This document shows, piece after piece, positions 51,862-61,402 of a DNA stretch of 64,000 nucleotides. Location of the stretch: NCBI RefSeq assembly GCF_041908905.1, contig NZ_JAYREK010000003.1, positions 62,001-126,000 on the forward strand. The letters run 5' to 3'. Every line of letters starts with the position of its first letter. Position 1 is the stretch's first letter. Source of the stretch: Zoogloea sp041908905. Lineage in GTDB: Bacteria; Pseudomonadota; Gammaproteobacteria; Burkholderiales; Rhodocyclaceae. The translations under genes and the position numbers were made by a program. The notes beneath the pieces were generated by a model. That model saw only the letters and a list, made by a program, of their open reading frames with translations, was not told the DNA's origin and did no database searches.

Positions 51862-52932
51862 TCAGGCCTGGCTGCGCAGCTGGTGGCTGTAGCTGTGGAC
51901 GGTGTCCACCAGCACCGAGACGTTCTCGGGCGGGGTGAACTGGGAGATGCCGTGGCCGAGGTTGAAGACGTGGCCGGGGTGCGGGCCGTAGGCGTCGAGC
52001 ACCTTGCGGGCCTCGGCGGCGACGGCCTCGGGGCTGCCGAACAGCACGGCCGGGTCGAGGTTGCCCTGCAGCGCGACCTTGTCGCCCACCAGGCGGCGGG
52101 CGGCGCCGATGTCCACCGTCCAGTCGAGGCCGACGGCGTCGGTGCCGCAGTCGGCGATGTCGGCCAGCCACAGGCCGCCGCCCTTGGTGAACACGATGCA
52201 CGGCACGTGCTCGCCGTCCTTCTCGCGGGTGAGGCCGGCGACGATCTGGCGGATGTAGGCCAGGGAGAACTCGCGGTAGGCGTCATGGGCCAGCACGCCG
52301 CCCCAGGAGTCGAAGATCATCACGGCCTGGGCCCCGGCTTCGATCTGGGCGTTGAGGTAGGCGGTGACGGCCTGGGCGGTGACGCCGAGGATGTGGTGCA
52401 TGAGGTCGGGGCGGCTGTACAGCAGGCTCTTGACCTTGCGGTAGTCGTCGGAGCCGCCGCCTTCGACCATGTAGCAGGCGAGGGTCCACGGGCTGCCGGA
52501 GAAGCCGATCAGCGGCACCGAGTTGTCGAGGGCGCGGCGGATCTCGGCGACGGCGTCCATCACGTAGCCGAGCTCGATGTTGGGGTCGGGCACGGCGAGG
52601 TTGCGGATCTCCCATTCTTCCTTCAGCGGGCGCTCGAACTTGGGGCCCTCGCCTTCGGCGAAGTACAGGCCCAGGCCCATCGCGTCGGGCACCGTGAGGA
52701 TGTCGGAGAAGAGGATCGCGGCGTCGAGCTTGTAGCGGGTGAGCGGCTGCAGGGTGACTTCGCAGGCCATGCCGGGGCTCTTGCAGAGGTCGAGGAAGCT
52801 GCCGGCGCGCTTGCGGGTTTCCCGGTATTCGGGGAGGTAACGGCCGGCCTGGCGCATCAGCCAGAGCGGGGTGTAGTCGGTGGGCTGGCGCAGCAGCGCG
52901 CGCAGGAAGGTGTCGTTCTTCGGACGGCTCAC
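51862..52932 (-). CDS. hemE: Uroporphyrinogen decarboxylase
   Basis: Converts uroporphyrinogen III to coproporphyrinogen III. 356 residues from a GTG at 52932 (SRPKNDTFLRALLRQPTDYTP) with GAGG upstream. Hallmarks: PLWLMRQAGRYLPEYR, ILTVPDAMGLGLYFAEGEGP, GFSGSPWTLACYMVEG and the C-terminal FNLGHGISQFTPPENV. It is the branch-point partner of the CobA reaction encoded at 28 kb. Upstream sequence is cut by the assembly gap. Confidence 0.95.
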   Translation of the reverse strand: MSRPKNDTFLRALLRQPTDYTPLWLMRQAGRYLPEYRETRKRAGSFLDLCKSPGMACEVTLQPLTRYKLDAAILFSDILTVPDAMGLGLYFAEGEGPKFERPLKEEWEIRNLAVPDPNIELGYVMDAVAEIRRALDNSVPLIGFSGSPWTLACYMVEGGGSDDYRKVKSLLYSRPDLMHHILGVTAQAVTAYLNAQIEAGAQAVMIFDSWGGVLAHDAYREFSLAYIRQIVAGLTREKDGEHVPCIVFTKGGGLWLADIADCGTDAVGLDWTVDIGAARRLVGDKVALQGNLDPAVLFGSPEAVAAEARKVLDAYGPHPGHVFNLGHGISQFTPPENVSVLVDTVHSYSHQLRSQA

Positions 52933-53009
52933 TTGGAATCCTCGGCAGGCGGGACCGCACGGGGCGGCAAAGCCGGGATTATCCGCTTTTTGGGAAGTGG
53001 GGAGTAGGA

Positions 53010-53216
53010 CATGGGAAACGGGGGCGGGGGGGGGGCGGCCCCCCCCCCGCCCCCCCCCCCCCCCCCCGGGCGGGGGGCCCCCGACACCCGGGGGCGCCCC
53101 CCCCCCCGGCGCCAACCNNNNNNNNNNTTGCACTTTTTTTTTGCTGGGGGTCGGGGCCCTTGGCGCGGGGGGGGGGGGGCGTGGGACTCCGCCCGGCCCC
53201 CCCCCCGCCGCGTTGC
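53010..53216. other. Assembly gap with flanking low-quality poly-C/poly-G sequence
   Basis: Ten Ns occupy 53118-53127. The flanks are long runs of C and G (for example 53040-53070 and 53165-53180) unlike anything else in the window, plus a run of nine or more T just after the Ns. This looks like a collapsed or mis-called contig end, not biology. Any distance or gene content between hemE and trkH is therefore uncertain. Confidence 0.9.
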
Positions 53217-54677
53217 CTACTTGCGCCAGAACTGTGGCGTGAACACCACCGCGAGGGACAGCACCTCGAGGCGGCCGAGGAGCATCGTGAAGCTGCACAC
53301 CCAGGTCTGGAAGTCGGTGAGCTCGGCGTAGCTGCCCCCCGGGCCGACCTTGCCGAGGCCGGGGCCGGCGTTGGTGATGTTGCCGAGGACTGCGCCGAGG
53401 GCGGTCATGAAGTCCAGCCCGGACAGGATCAGCACGAAGGTGAGCAGCACCACGCTCATGAAGTACAGGAAGATGAAGCCCAGCACCGCGATGACCACGT
53501 TGTTGGGGATGGCGCCGCCGCCCACCTTGACCGGGTTGACGATGGCGGGGTGGATCAGCCGGGCGAGCTCGCGGTTGGCCTGCTTGGCGAGGATCAGGGT
53601 GCGGATCATCTTGATGCCGCCGCCGGTGGAGCCGGAGCTGCAGGTGATGTTGGCGAGGAACAGCATCCACAGCGGCGCGAAGATCGGCCACTGCTCGTAG
53701 TCCTGGCTGACGAAGCCGCAGGAGAGGGCGACCGAGACCAGGTTGAAGCTGACGTGGCGCAGGGCGGTGGGGTAGTCCTCGTAGGTGCCCTCCAGCCACA
53801 GGTAGCCGGCGATGCTGAAGCACGATACGCCGACCAGCCCGAGCACGCCGCGGGCCTCCACGTCGCGCCAGTAGAGGCGCAGGTCGCGGCGCTGGACGAC
53901 GGCGAAGTGGGTCGCGTAGTTCATGGCCGAGAGCAGCATGAAGCCGATCAGGATCAGCTCGACCGTCGGGTTGTCGAAGGCGCCGATGCCGGCGTCGCGG
54001 GTGGACAGCCCGCCCAGGGACATCGCGGAGAAGGCGTGGCACACGGAGTCGAGCCAGGACAGGCCGGCGGCGTGGCGCAGCAGCAGCATGCAGGCGACGG
54101 TCATCCCGAGGTAGACCAGCCACAGGGCCTTGGCGGTGTCGGCGATGCGCGCGGTGAGCTTGGAGTCCTTCATCGGGCCGGGCATCTCGGCCTTGTAGAG
54201 CTGCATGCCGCCGACCCCGAGCATGGGCAGCACCGCCACCGCCAGCACGATGATGCCCATCCCGCCGAGCCAGTTGAGCTCGTGGCGCCACAGGTTGATG
54301 GCCGGCGGCGCGTTGTCGAGGTCGGTCATCACCGTCGAGCCTGTGGTGGTGAGGGCCGACATGGCCTCGAAGAAGGCGTCGGTGACGCTCATCGTGTCGT
54401 AAACGAGGAGCAGCGGAATGCTGGCGATCCCCGCCATCAGCACCCACACGGTGGATACCAGCAGGAAGCCGTCGCGGGGCTTGAGCTCGCGGTAGTCGGC
54501 GCGGGTGGTGAAGTAGAGGGTCAGCCCGCCGAGCAGGGAGATCGCCATCGCCGCCACGAACTCGGCGGTGGTGCCGTCGCGGTAGAGGATGGAGGCCGCG
54601 ATGGGCATCAGGTAGGCGGAGCTGAAGATCGACAGCAGCCGGCCCAGCACATTGGCAACCGGGAGCAGGCCCACCAT
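53217..54677 (-). CDS. trkH: Trk potassium uptake system, membrane subunit TrkH
   Basis: 486 residues, four membrane-pore-membrane repeats. Selectivity-filter motifs include TTTGSTV, CSSGSTGGGIK near residue 350 and NAGPGLG. The stop lies at the edge of the low-quality gap region, but the frame is intact. The start overlaps the trkA stop by one base (TGATG at 54679-54675). Confidence 0.94.
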   Translation of the reverse strand: MVGLLPVANVLGRLLSIFSSAYLMPIAASILYRDGTTAEFVAAMAISLLGGLTLYFTTRADYRELKPRDGFLLVSTVWVLMAGIASIPLLLVYDTMSVTDAFFEAMSALTTTGSTVMTDLDNAPPAINLWRHELNWLGGMGIIVLAVAVLPMLGVGGMQLYKAEMPGPMKDSKLTARIADTAKALWLVYLGMTVACMLLLRHAAGLSWLDSVCHAFSAMSLGGLSTRDAGIGAFDNPTVELILIGFMLLSAMNYATHFAVVQRRDLRLYWRDVEARGVLGLVGVSCFSIAGYLWLEGTYEDYPTALRHVSFNLVSVALSCGFVSQDYEQWPIFAPLWMLFLANITCSSGSTGGGIKMIRTLILAKQANRELARLIHPAIVNPVKVGGGAIPNNVVIAVLGFIFLYFMSVVLLTFVLILSGLDFMTALGAVLGNITNAGPGLGKVGPGGSYAELTDFQTWVCSFTMLLGRLEVLSLAVVFTPQFWRK

Positions 54678-56104
54678 CAGAAGAACCCCCAGCCGACCTG
54701 GAACAGCTTCTCGACCCGGGCGACGAGCTTCTTGCTGGTGCAGAAGACGATCACGTGGTCGTCGGGGCGGATCACCGTGTCGTGGTGGGCCATGATGACC
54801 TCGACGATGGGCACCTCGTAGGGCACCAGGTCGCGGTATTCGGTGCGGCTCATGCCGGTCTGGCGGACCAGGGCGGCGATGGTGGCGCCCTCGGGCAGGT
54901 CGAGCTCTTCGAGCCGGCGGCCGATCACCTTGCAGTGCCTGGCGTCGCCGTGGGCGACCAGTTCGAGGGCCTCGGCGGCGCCGCGGCGCAGGCTGTGCAC
55001 GGCGGCCACGTCGCCGCGGCGGACGCGGGCCAGCAGTTGCCCGATGGAGGTGTGGGCCGGCGAGATGGCGATGTCGATGCGGCCGCCCTGCACGAGGTCG
55101 ACGTAGGACTTGCGGTTGATCAGCGCGAGGGTGCGGCGGGCGCCCATCTGCTTGGCGAGGGAGGCCGACATGATGTTGTCTTCCTCGTCGTTGGTGAGGG
55201 CGAGGAACATGTCGGTCTCCTCGATGCTCTCGGCGTCGAGGAGGGCCTCATCGGTGGAGTCGCCGCGCAGCACCACGGTGCGTTCGAGTTCGGCGGCGAG
55301 GTGCTCGGCGCGGCGGCGGTCGCGTTCGATGAGCTTGACGGTGACGGTGTTCTCGATGGCCTTGGCCAGGCGCAGGCCGATGTTGCCGCCGCCGGCGATG
55401 ATGACCCGGCGGATCGGCTGGTCCATGCGGCGCAGCTCGGTCATCACGCGGCGGATGTGGGAGCTGGCGGCGATGATGAAGACCTCGTCGCCGCTCTCGA
55501 TGACGGTGTCGCCGGTGGGCACGATGGGCTGCTCGTGGCGGAAGATTGCGGCGATCCGCGCGTCGATGTTGGGCAGCCGCTCGGGGATGGTCTTGAGGGA
55601 CTTGCCCACCAGCAGGCCGCCGTCGAAGGCGCGCACCGCGATCATCGTCAGCATCCCGTGGGCGAACTCGAGCACCTGCAGGGCCTCGGGGTATTCGATG
55701 AGCTTGCGGATGTAGTCGGTGACGATCTGCTCGGGGCAGATGGAGTGGTCGACGGCGAAGTTGTGCTCGTCGAGCAGCTGGGGGTGGTCCTCGTAGTCGG
55801 CGGCGCGCAGGCGGGCGATGCGGGTCGGCACGTTGAACAGGGTCTTGGCGACCCGGCAGGCGCACAGGTTGGTCTGGTCCGACTGGGTCACGGCGATCAG
55901 CAGGTCGGCGTCGGCGGCGCCGGCGCGCTCGAGGACCGACGGCGAGGCGGCATTCCCGGTGATGACCCGCAGGTCCAGGCGTTCCTGCAGGTGGGCGAGG
56001 CGCTCGCCGTCCTGGTCGACGATGGTGATGTCGTTGGCTTCCGAGACGAGGCTCTCGGCCACCGAGGCACCGACCTGGCCGGCACCGAGGATGATGATCT
56101 TCAT
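54677..56104 (-). CDS. trkA: Trk potassium uptake system, NAD-binding regulatory subunit TrkA
   Basis: 475 residues, duplicated RCK architecture. First Rossmann motif GAGQVGASVAE at residue 7, second AGGGNIGLRLAK near 238, each followed by a TrkA_C domain. Gates TrkH in response to nucleotides. Forms an operon with trkH, downstream of ntrX (40-base gap), an order conserved in related betaproteobacteria. Confidence 0.95.
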   Translation of the reverse strand: MKIIILGAGQVGASVAESLVSEANDITIVDQDGERLAHLQERLDLRVITGNAASPSVLERAGAADADLLIAVTQSDQTNLCACRVAKTLFNVPTRIARLRAADYEDHPQLLDEHNFAVDHSICPEQIVTDYIRKLIEYPEALQVLEFAHGMLTMIAVRAFDGGLLVGKSLKTIPERLPNIDARIAAIFRHEQPIVPTGDTVIESGDEVFIIAASSHIRRVMTELRRMDQPIRRVIIAGGGNIGLRLAKAIENTVTVKLIERDRRRAEHLAAELERTVVLRGDSTDEALLDAESIEETDMFLALTNDEEDNIMSASLAKQMGARRTLALINRKSYVDLVQGGRIDIAISPAHTSIGQLLARVRRGDVAAVHSLRRGAAEALELVAHGDARHCKVIGRRLEELDLPEGATIAALVRQTGMSRTEYRDLVPYEVPIVEVIMAHHDTVIRPDDHVIVFCTSKKLVARVEKLFQVGWGFF

Positions 56105-56144
56105 TGTTGTGCTCCAGGGAGGCGGCGGGCGGCGCAGGTGGGGG

Positions 56145-57395
56145 TCAGCCGTCGCCGTTGTCGTGGCGTTTGCCGACGCTGATGCCCAGTTGCTTGAGCT
56201 TGCGGTAGAGGTGGGTGCGCTCGAGGCCGGTTTTTTCGGCGAGGCGGGTCATGTTGCTGCCGTCGATCTGCAGGTGGTGCTCGAAGTACAGCCGCTCGAA
56301 GATCTCGCGGGCCTCGCGCAGCGGCAGGTCGAGGGGCAGGCCGAGGGCGGCGGTCGGGGTCTTGACCAGCAGGTGGGCGACGTCGTCCATGCCGATCTCT
56401 TCTTCCAGGGTGCCGAGGGCGAGGGACTTGATGGCCGCCTTCAGCTCGGCGTAGCCGCCGCTCCAGTTGCGGTTGCGCAGCGCGTTGAGGGCCGCCGAGC
56501 TGAGGCGGCGGGGCGGCACTTCGCCGGCCTCGACGAAGTGGAGCAGGATCTGGCTGGCGATCTCGGGGATCTCGTCGCGGATCTCGCCAAGGGCCGGCGG
56601 CGCCAGGGAGACTTCGAACAGTCGGGTGAGGGCGCGCTCGTCCCAGCCATGCTCGATCAGCTCGTCGATGCCGTGCTCGGTGGCGACCACCAGGGTCTGG
56701 CCGTGGCGCTCCAGGCGGTCCATCGCGAAGACCAGGTTCTTTTGCTGGGGGCGCGACAGGTAGTACAGCTCGGGCACGTAGAGCAGGCCGTTGCGGGCGG
56801 TTTCGAGGGTGTTGAGCTCGAGGGGCGCGGCGGACAGGGACAGGTCCAGCCACGGGGTGCCGATCCGCTGCAGGGTGCGGGCGCACAGCTCGGCGAGGCT
56901 GCCCGGGCCGACCCGCAGCAGGATGATGCGCGACTTGTCGGCCATCTGCTCGAGGCGCTTCTTGAGGTCGCGCAGCGGGGCCGAGCGCGAGAAGGCGCCC
57001 AGGCCCAGCGGGCTGGGGGCGTGGGCGGGCTTGATGCGGGCCAGGCCACGCTTGACCGCGGCGAGCAGCTTCTGCAGGGCGATGGGCTTCTCGAGGAACT
57101 CCATCGCGCCGATGCGGGTGGCCTCGACGGCGGTGTCGATGGTGCCGTGGCCGGACATCATCACCACCGGCATCGTCAGCTGGCCGTTGGCGGACCATTC
57201 CTTGAGCAGGCTGACGCCGTCGGTGTCGGGCATCCAGATGTCGAGGAGCACGAGGTCGGGGCGGGCGGCGTTGCGCGCGGCCCGGGCGGCGGCGGCGTTT
57301 TCGGCGAGGATGATGTCGTGCCCCTCGTCGCGGAGGATTTCCGAGAGGAGTTCGCGGATGCCGACTTCGTCGTCAACGATGAGAATTTTGGCCAT
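56145..57395 (-). CDS. ntrX: NtrX-like response regulator with degenerate AAA+ domain
   Basis: 416 residues from ATG 57395 (MAKILIVDDEVGIRELL). The receiver is complete (DD pair, LLDIWMPD phospho-Asp near 54, MMSGHG, EKPI). The middle region aligns by position with a sigma-54 activator AAA+ domain but lacks its motifs. In place of GESGTGKE it has RVGPGSLAE. GAFTGA is absent. In place of the Walker B aspartates it has LLYVPEL. The C-terminal Fis-type HTH is intact (NMTRLAEKTGLERTHLYRKL). It therefore cannot act as a normal sigma-54 ATPase. Partner of ntrY, 13 bases upstream. Confidence 0.85.
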   Translation of the reverse strand: MAKILIVDDEVGIRELLSEILRDEGHDIILAENAAAARAARNAARPDLVLLDIWMPDTDGVSLLKEWSANGQLTMPVVMMSGHGTIDTAVEATRIGAMEFLEKPIALQKLLAAVKRGLARIKPAHAPSPLGLGAFSRSAPLRDLKKRLEQMADKSRIILLRVGPGSLAELCARTLQRIGTPWLDLSLSAAPLELNTLETARNGLLYVPELYYLSRPQQKNLVFAMDRLERHGQTLVVATEHGIDELIEHGWDERALTRLFEVSLAPPALGEIRDEIPEIASQILLHFVEAGEVPPRRLSSAALNALRNRNWSGGYAELKAAIKSLALGTLEEEIGMDDVAHLLVKTPTAALGLPLDLPLREAREIFERLYFEHHLQIDGSNMTRLAEKTGLERTHLYRKLKQLGISVGKRHDNGDG

Positions 57396-57408
57396 GGACG
57401 CTGGGTTC

Positions 57409-59514
57409 TTATTGGGGGGCGCTGCGCAGGCGGATGCGGATCTCCGCTCCGCCGGTTTCTCGGTTGGCAAGACGGATCTCGCCTTCGTGTTCGTCGATGA
57501 TCTTTTTTACGATGGCCAGGCCCAGCCCGGTGCCGCGGGCCTTGGTCGTCACGTAGGGTTCGAAGGCGCGGGACAGGATCTCGGGCGGGAAGCCCGGGCC
57601 GTTGTCGCGCAGGATCAAGTCTACCCGCCGCGAATCGCTGCGGGTCAACAGCCGGATCTCGGCGTCATCCTGGTCGGCGAGGGCGTCTTCGGCGTTCTGC
57701 AGCAGGTTGTGGATCACCTGGCGCAGCTGGGTGGCGTCGCCCAGCACCCGGGGCAGGTCGGCGCCCAGCTCGGCGTGGATCATCACCGGCGAACTCTCGT
57801 AGAGCCCCAGCACCTCGCGCACCAGCGCGTTGAGGTCGAGGGGCGCCATCTGCGGACTGGGCAGGCGGGCGTAGTCGCGGAAGGCGTTGACCAGGTTCTT
57901 CATCGCCTCGACCTGGTTGACGATGGTCTGGGTCGAGCGTTCGAGCATCTGGCGGCCTTCGTCGTCGAGGCGGTCGGCGAGCTTGAAGTGCAGCCGCTCG
58001 GCGGAGAGCTGGATCGGGGTGAGGGGGTTCTTGATCTCGTGGGCCAGGCGCCGGGCGACCTCGGCCCAGGCGGCGGTGCGCTGGGCGACGATCAGGCGGG
58101 TGATGTCGTCGAAGACCACCACCCAGCCGCCGCCGGTGCTGTCGGGCAGGCGGGTGCGGTGGAGCAGCAGGGTCTGGGTGCTGCCGTCGGGGTTGAAGAA
58201 TTCGAGCTGGCGGTGCCAGTCGGGCTCGGGGGCGGCGAAGCCTTCGAGGAGGGCGTCGCGGAAGGCCGCGTGGCCCTGCCAGTCGGCGAGGCGGGTGTGC
58301 TCGTAGCCGTCCAGCCCGTCGTTGAGGATGGTCATCGCGCCGTGGTTGGCGGCCCGCAGGTGGCCGTCCGGCGAGAAGGCGAGCACCCCCGCCGAGAGGC
58401 TGGCGAGCACGCTCTCGAGGTAGGCGCGGTTACGCTCGACGGCGGCGCGGCTGTTGTCGGCCTGGGCGCGGGCGTCCTCGAGCTGGCGCGTCATCTGGTT
58501 GAAGGACTGGGTCAGCACGCCCAGCTCGTCGCGGGCGGGCAGGGCCTGGCGGGGGCTGAAGTCGCCGGCCGCGACGGCCTGGGTGCCTTCGGCGAGGATG
58601 AACAGCGGCGCCGCCAGGCGGCGGGTGAGCACGAAGGCCACCGCCACCGCGGCGAACAGGGCCAGCAGCAGGGTGAGTGTCAGGGTGAGGGTGTAGATGC
58701 TCTTCAGGCCGTTGCGGGCGAGGGACAGCTCCTGGTAGTCGCGGTGCACCGTCTCGACGCTCTCGGCGTGCATCGCGAAGGCCTGGGGGACGTCCTGGGT
58801 GACCTGCAGCAGCTGGGGCTCGCCGAGGCGGCGCGACGGGATCGGCACGATGACCCGCAGCAGCAGGCCGTTGGCGGCGTGCCCTTCGGTGGCCCGGTAG
58901 CCGCGGCTCTGGCGGGCGTCGCGCAGCTGGGCGGCGGTGGGCTGCTCGGGCAGCAGTGCGGCGAGCTGGGTGTCGGCGGTGGCGACGATCTTGCCGCTCG
59001 GGGAAAACACGGTGGCCGATTCGACGCCGTGGCGCTCGCGCAGCTCGTTGAGCAGCGGCGAGCGGACCTGCGGCGCCGTCTCGAGCTCCTGGGCCATGCG
59101 GTCGGCCTTGGCGGCCAGCTGGTCGAGGAGCATGTCGAGGGCGGCGCGGCCGAGCTGCAGGCCGCTCTCGAGGGCGGTGTCGACCCGCACGTTGAACCAC
59201 GACTCGATGCTCTTCACCGCGAACTGCAGAGACACCGCATAGACCAGCGCTCCCGGCACCACCGCCATCGCGGCAAAGATGGCCATCAGGCGCAGCTTGA
59301 GCCGCGAGCCGAAGCGGCGGGCGCGGTATTCCTGCCACAGCCCGCGCAGCTGCACGAAGACCAGGCTGGCGAGGCCCAGCGCGATGACGCCGTTGAGCCC
59401 CAGCAGCAGGGTGTAGTTGCGGGCGAACAGGGGGGTGTTGGCGCTGGCGGTGGCGAGCAGGAAGAGCAGGATCCCGGCGATCGCCGCCGCGACGACGAGG
59501 ACGGTGGGCCTCAT
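57409..59514 (-). CDS. ntrY: NtrY-like membrane sensor histidine kinase
   Basis: 701 residues. N-terminal helices (about 5-25, 33-55, 75-100) and a periplasmic sensor region to about 280. A HAMP domain (RLAAPLFILAEGTQAVAAGDF), a PAS domain and HisKA with RRLAHEIKNPLTPIQLSAERL follow. HATPase with LLQNAEDAL, LRDNGPGFPP and GTGLGLAIVKKIIDEHEG. Pairs with the NtrX-like regulator. In other species NtrYX responds to nitrogen or redox state; here the input is unknown. Confidence 0.92.
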   Translation of the reverse strand: MRPTVLVVAAAIAGILLFLLATASANTPLFARNYTLLLGLNGVIALGLASLVFVQLRGLWQEYRARRFGSRLKLRLMAIFAAMAVVPGALVYAVSLQFAVKSIESWFNVRVDTALESGLQLGRAALDMLLDQLAAKADRMAQELETAPQVRSPLLNELRERHGVESATVFSPSGKIVATADTQLAALLPEQPTAAQLRDARQSRGYRATEGHAANGLLLRVIVPIPSRRLGEPQLLQVTQDVPQAFAMHAESVETVHRDYQELSLARNGLKSIYTLTLTLTLLLALFAAVAVAFVLTRRLAAPLFILAEGTQAVAAGDFSPRQALPARDELGVLTQSFNQMTRQLEDARAQADNSRAAVERNRAYLESVLASLSAGVLAFSPDGHLRAANHGAMTILNDGLDGYEHTRLADWQGHAAFRDALLEGFAAPEPDWHRQLEFFNPDGSTQTLLLHRTRLPDSTGGGWVVVFDDITRLIVAQRTAAWAEVARRLAHEIKNPLTPIQLSAERLHFKLADRLDDEGRQMLERSTQTIVNQVEAMKNLVNAFRDYARLPSPQMAPLDLNALVREVLGLYESSPVMIHAELGADLPRVLGDATQLRQVIHNLLQNAEDALADQDDAEIRLLTRSDSRRVDLILRDNGPGFPPEILSRAFEPYVTTKARGTGLGLAIVKKIIDEHEGEIRLANRETGGAEIRIRLRSAPQ

Positions 59515-60128
59515 CGGGCGTCCCGTCCGGCGGCGAAGGTCCAGCGATACCAGTCGGAGCCCAGGCTCCAGTCCTTGCGGCCGAGGGCGCTCACCTGCAG
59601 CGGCTTGGGCAGCTCGCCGACGTCGAGGCAGAAACGCAGCGCGGCGTTGTAGCTGCGGCCGATGCGCAGCGCGCCGCGCTCGACGATGCTCCAGTTGCGG
59701 ATGCGCAGCATGGTGCGCAGGGCCTCCTCGAGGCTGGCGAAGTTCTGGTGCAGCGCGCCGCTGGTGAGGCGGTACTGGCGCGTCAGCGACTGGTAGGAGA
59801 GGCGGTAGGTGAGGCTCTTGGTGACGACCTCCTCGTCGAGCCAGTACCAGCGCGGTGCGGCCAGCTCGAACTCGGTGACGAAGTACAGCGATACGCCCCG
59901 CGCCACCACGTCGGCCAGCAGCGGGGTGAGCTCGGCGACGATGTCGGCGTTGAGCACGTAGGTGTCGTCGCTCAGCACCAGCGCGGCGTTGCGGATCTCG
60001 GCTTCGGCGGCCCGGGCCGCTGCGGGCGCCAGGCCCAGGCCGCAGGCCGCGGCGAGGGCCAGCGCGGCGCCGATGAGGCGGCGGCGCTCAGGCGGTTTTC
60101 TCGAGCAGGGCGTAGAAGAATCCGTCAT
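59511..60128 (-). CDS. DUF4390 family exported protein
   Basis: 205 residues. The ATG at 60128 overlaps the end of rsmB by 41 bases; a later start is possible. Signal peptide LIGAALALAAACGLGLAPAAARA. The conserved core is DDTYVLNADIVAELTPLL then LYFVTEFEL, WYWLDEEVVTKSLTYRLSY and RIGRSYNAALRF. The family is of unknown function and is conserved between rsmB and ntrY in betaproteobacteria, as here. The stop overlaps the ntrY start (ATGA). Confidence 0.85.
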   Translation of the reverse strand: MTDSSTPCSRKPPERRRLIGAALALAAACGLGLAPAAARAAEAEIRNAALVLSDDTYVLNADIVAELTPLLADVVARGVSLYFVTEFELAAPRWYWLDEEVVTKSLTYRLSYQSLTRQYRLTSGALHQNFASLEEALRTMLRIRNWSIVERGALRIGRSYNAALRFCLDVGELPKPLQVSALGRKDWSLGSDWYRWTFAAGRDAR

Positions 60129-61398
60129 GGTCGGCGCACGGCAGGTACTGGCAGTCGAGTTGCCCCGCGATGGGGAGGCGGCGGCAATCGGCGTGGCGGG
60201 CCGCGAAGGCGGCGATCTGGGCCCCGTTTTCGTCGGCAAACACCGAGCAGGTCGCGTAGAGCATTTTGCCACCCGGCGCGAGGGTCTGCCACAGGGCGTC
60301 GAGGATCTCCGCCTGCTGGGCGGCAAACCGCGGGATGTCGTCGGAACGGCGCAGCCACTTGATGTCCGGGTTGCGCCGCACCACGCCGGAGGCGGAGCAG
60401 GGCACGTCGGCGAGGATGCGGTCGAAGGGGCGGCCGTCCCACCAGGCGTCCAGGTTGCGGCAGTCGGCGGCCTTCACGTCGGCGCCGAGGCCGAGGCGGG
60501 CCAGGTTGTCGGTGATCCGGCGGACGCGCAGGGGGTCGGCGTCGAGGGCGGTGAGGTCCACGTCGGCGGTCTCGAGGATGTGGGCGCTCTTGCCGCCGGG
60601 CGCCGCGCAGGCGTCGAGCACGCGCTGGCCGTCGGCGAGGTCGAGGTGGCGCGCGGCGTGCTGGGCGCCGGCGTCCTGCACGCTGACGCAACCCTCGGCG
60701 AAGCCCGGGATGCGGCTCACCGGGATGGGCTGTTCGAGGCGCAGGGTGCCCGGGGCGAGGCGCTTCACGGCGATGCCGGCGGCGGCGAAGTCGGCGAGCA
60801 CCTCGTCGTCGCTGGCCCGCAGCGGGTTGACCCGCAGGGCCATCGGCGGATGGCTGTTGCCGGCGGCGAGGATGGCGCGCCACTTCTGCGGGTATTGGCC
60901 CTTGAGGCGACGGATCCACCAGGGCGGGTGGCGGTGCTCGGCAACCATGTCGGCGTCGGCGCCCTGGGCGAGCTCGCCGGCCTGGCGCAGGGCATTGCGC
61001 AGCACGCCGTTGGCGACGCCCTTGAACTTGCCGCCGAGCTGGGTCGCGGCGGCGCTCACGGCCTGGTCGACCACCGTGTGGGCGGTGTCGGGGCGCACGG
61101 CGAGGCGGTGCAGGGCGACCCGCAGCAGGGACTGCAGCGGCTCGGGCAGCGGTTTCTGCAGCAGCTTGCCGAGGATGAAATCCTGCCGGCCGTAGTCGCG
61201 CAGGGTGCCGTAGGTGAGGTCGAGGATGGCGCCACGCACGCCGGCCGGGGTGGCCGGGCGGGCGGCCCACAGGCGGGCCAGGGCGTCGGTGAGGGTGGTG
61301 CCGCCGACGACCTCGGCGATCAGTTCGGCGCTGGTGAGCAGGGCGTGGCCGAGGCTGTCTTCGGCCAGGCTGGGCGGGGTGTGGGAAAGAATGGGCAT
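60088..61398 (-). CDS. rsmB: 16S rRNA (cytosine-967-C5)-methyltransferase RsmB
   Basis: 436 residues from ATG 61398. N-terminal NusB-like domain (LWAARPATPAGVRGAIL..YGTLRDYGR) and a SAM-methyltransferase domain: DACAAPGGKSAHI for SAM, DVPCSASGVVRRNPDIKW for the PC motif, and the catalytic cysteine in YATCSVFADENG. Standard length. It lies between a spermidine-synthase-like gene (five-base gap) and DUF4390. Confidence 0.95.
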   Translation of the reverse strand: MPILSHTPPSLAEDSLGHALLTSAELIAEVVGGTTLTDALARLWAARPATPAGVRGAILDLTYGTLRDYGRQDFILGKLLQKPLPEPLQSLLRVALHRLAVRPDTAHTVVDQAVSAAATQLGGKFKGVANGVLRNALRQAGELAQGADADMVAEHRHPPWWIRRLKGQYPQKWRAILAAGNSHPPMALRVNPLRASDDEVLADFAAAGIAVKRLAPGTLRLEQPIPVSRIPGFAEGCVSVQDAGAQHAARHLDLADGQRVLDACAAPGGKSAHILETADVDLTALDADPLRVRRITDNLARLGLGADVKAADCRNLDAWWDGRPFDRILADVPCSASGVVRRNPDIKWLRRSDDIPRFAAQQAEILDALWQTLAPGGKMLYATCSVFADENGAQIAAFAARHADCRRLPIAGQLDCQYLPCADHDGFFYALLEKTA

Positions 61399-61402
61399 GG
61401 CG

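Noticed and set aside
51862..54447. One 861-codon reading joining hemE to trkH-region sequence through the Ns
   Set aside because: Crosses the assembly gap. The part upstream of 52932 is out of frame with trkH and unrelated to hemE.
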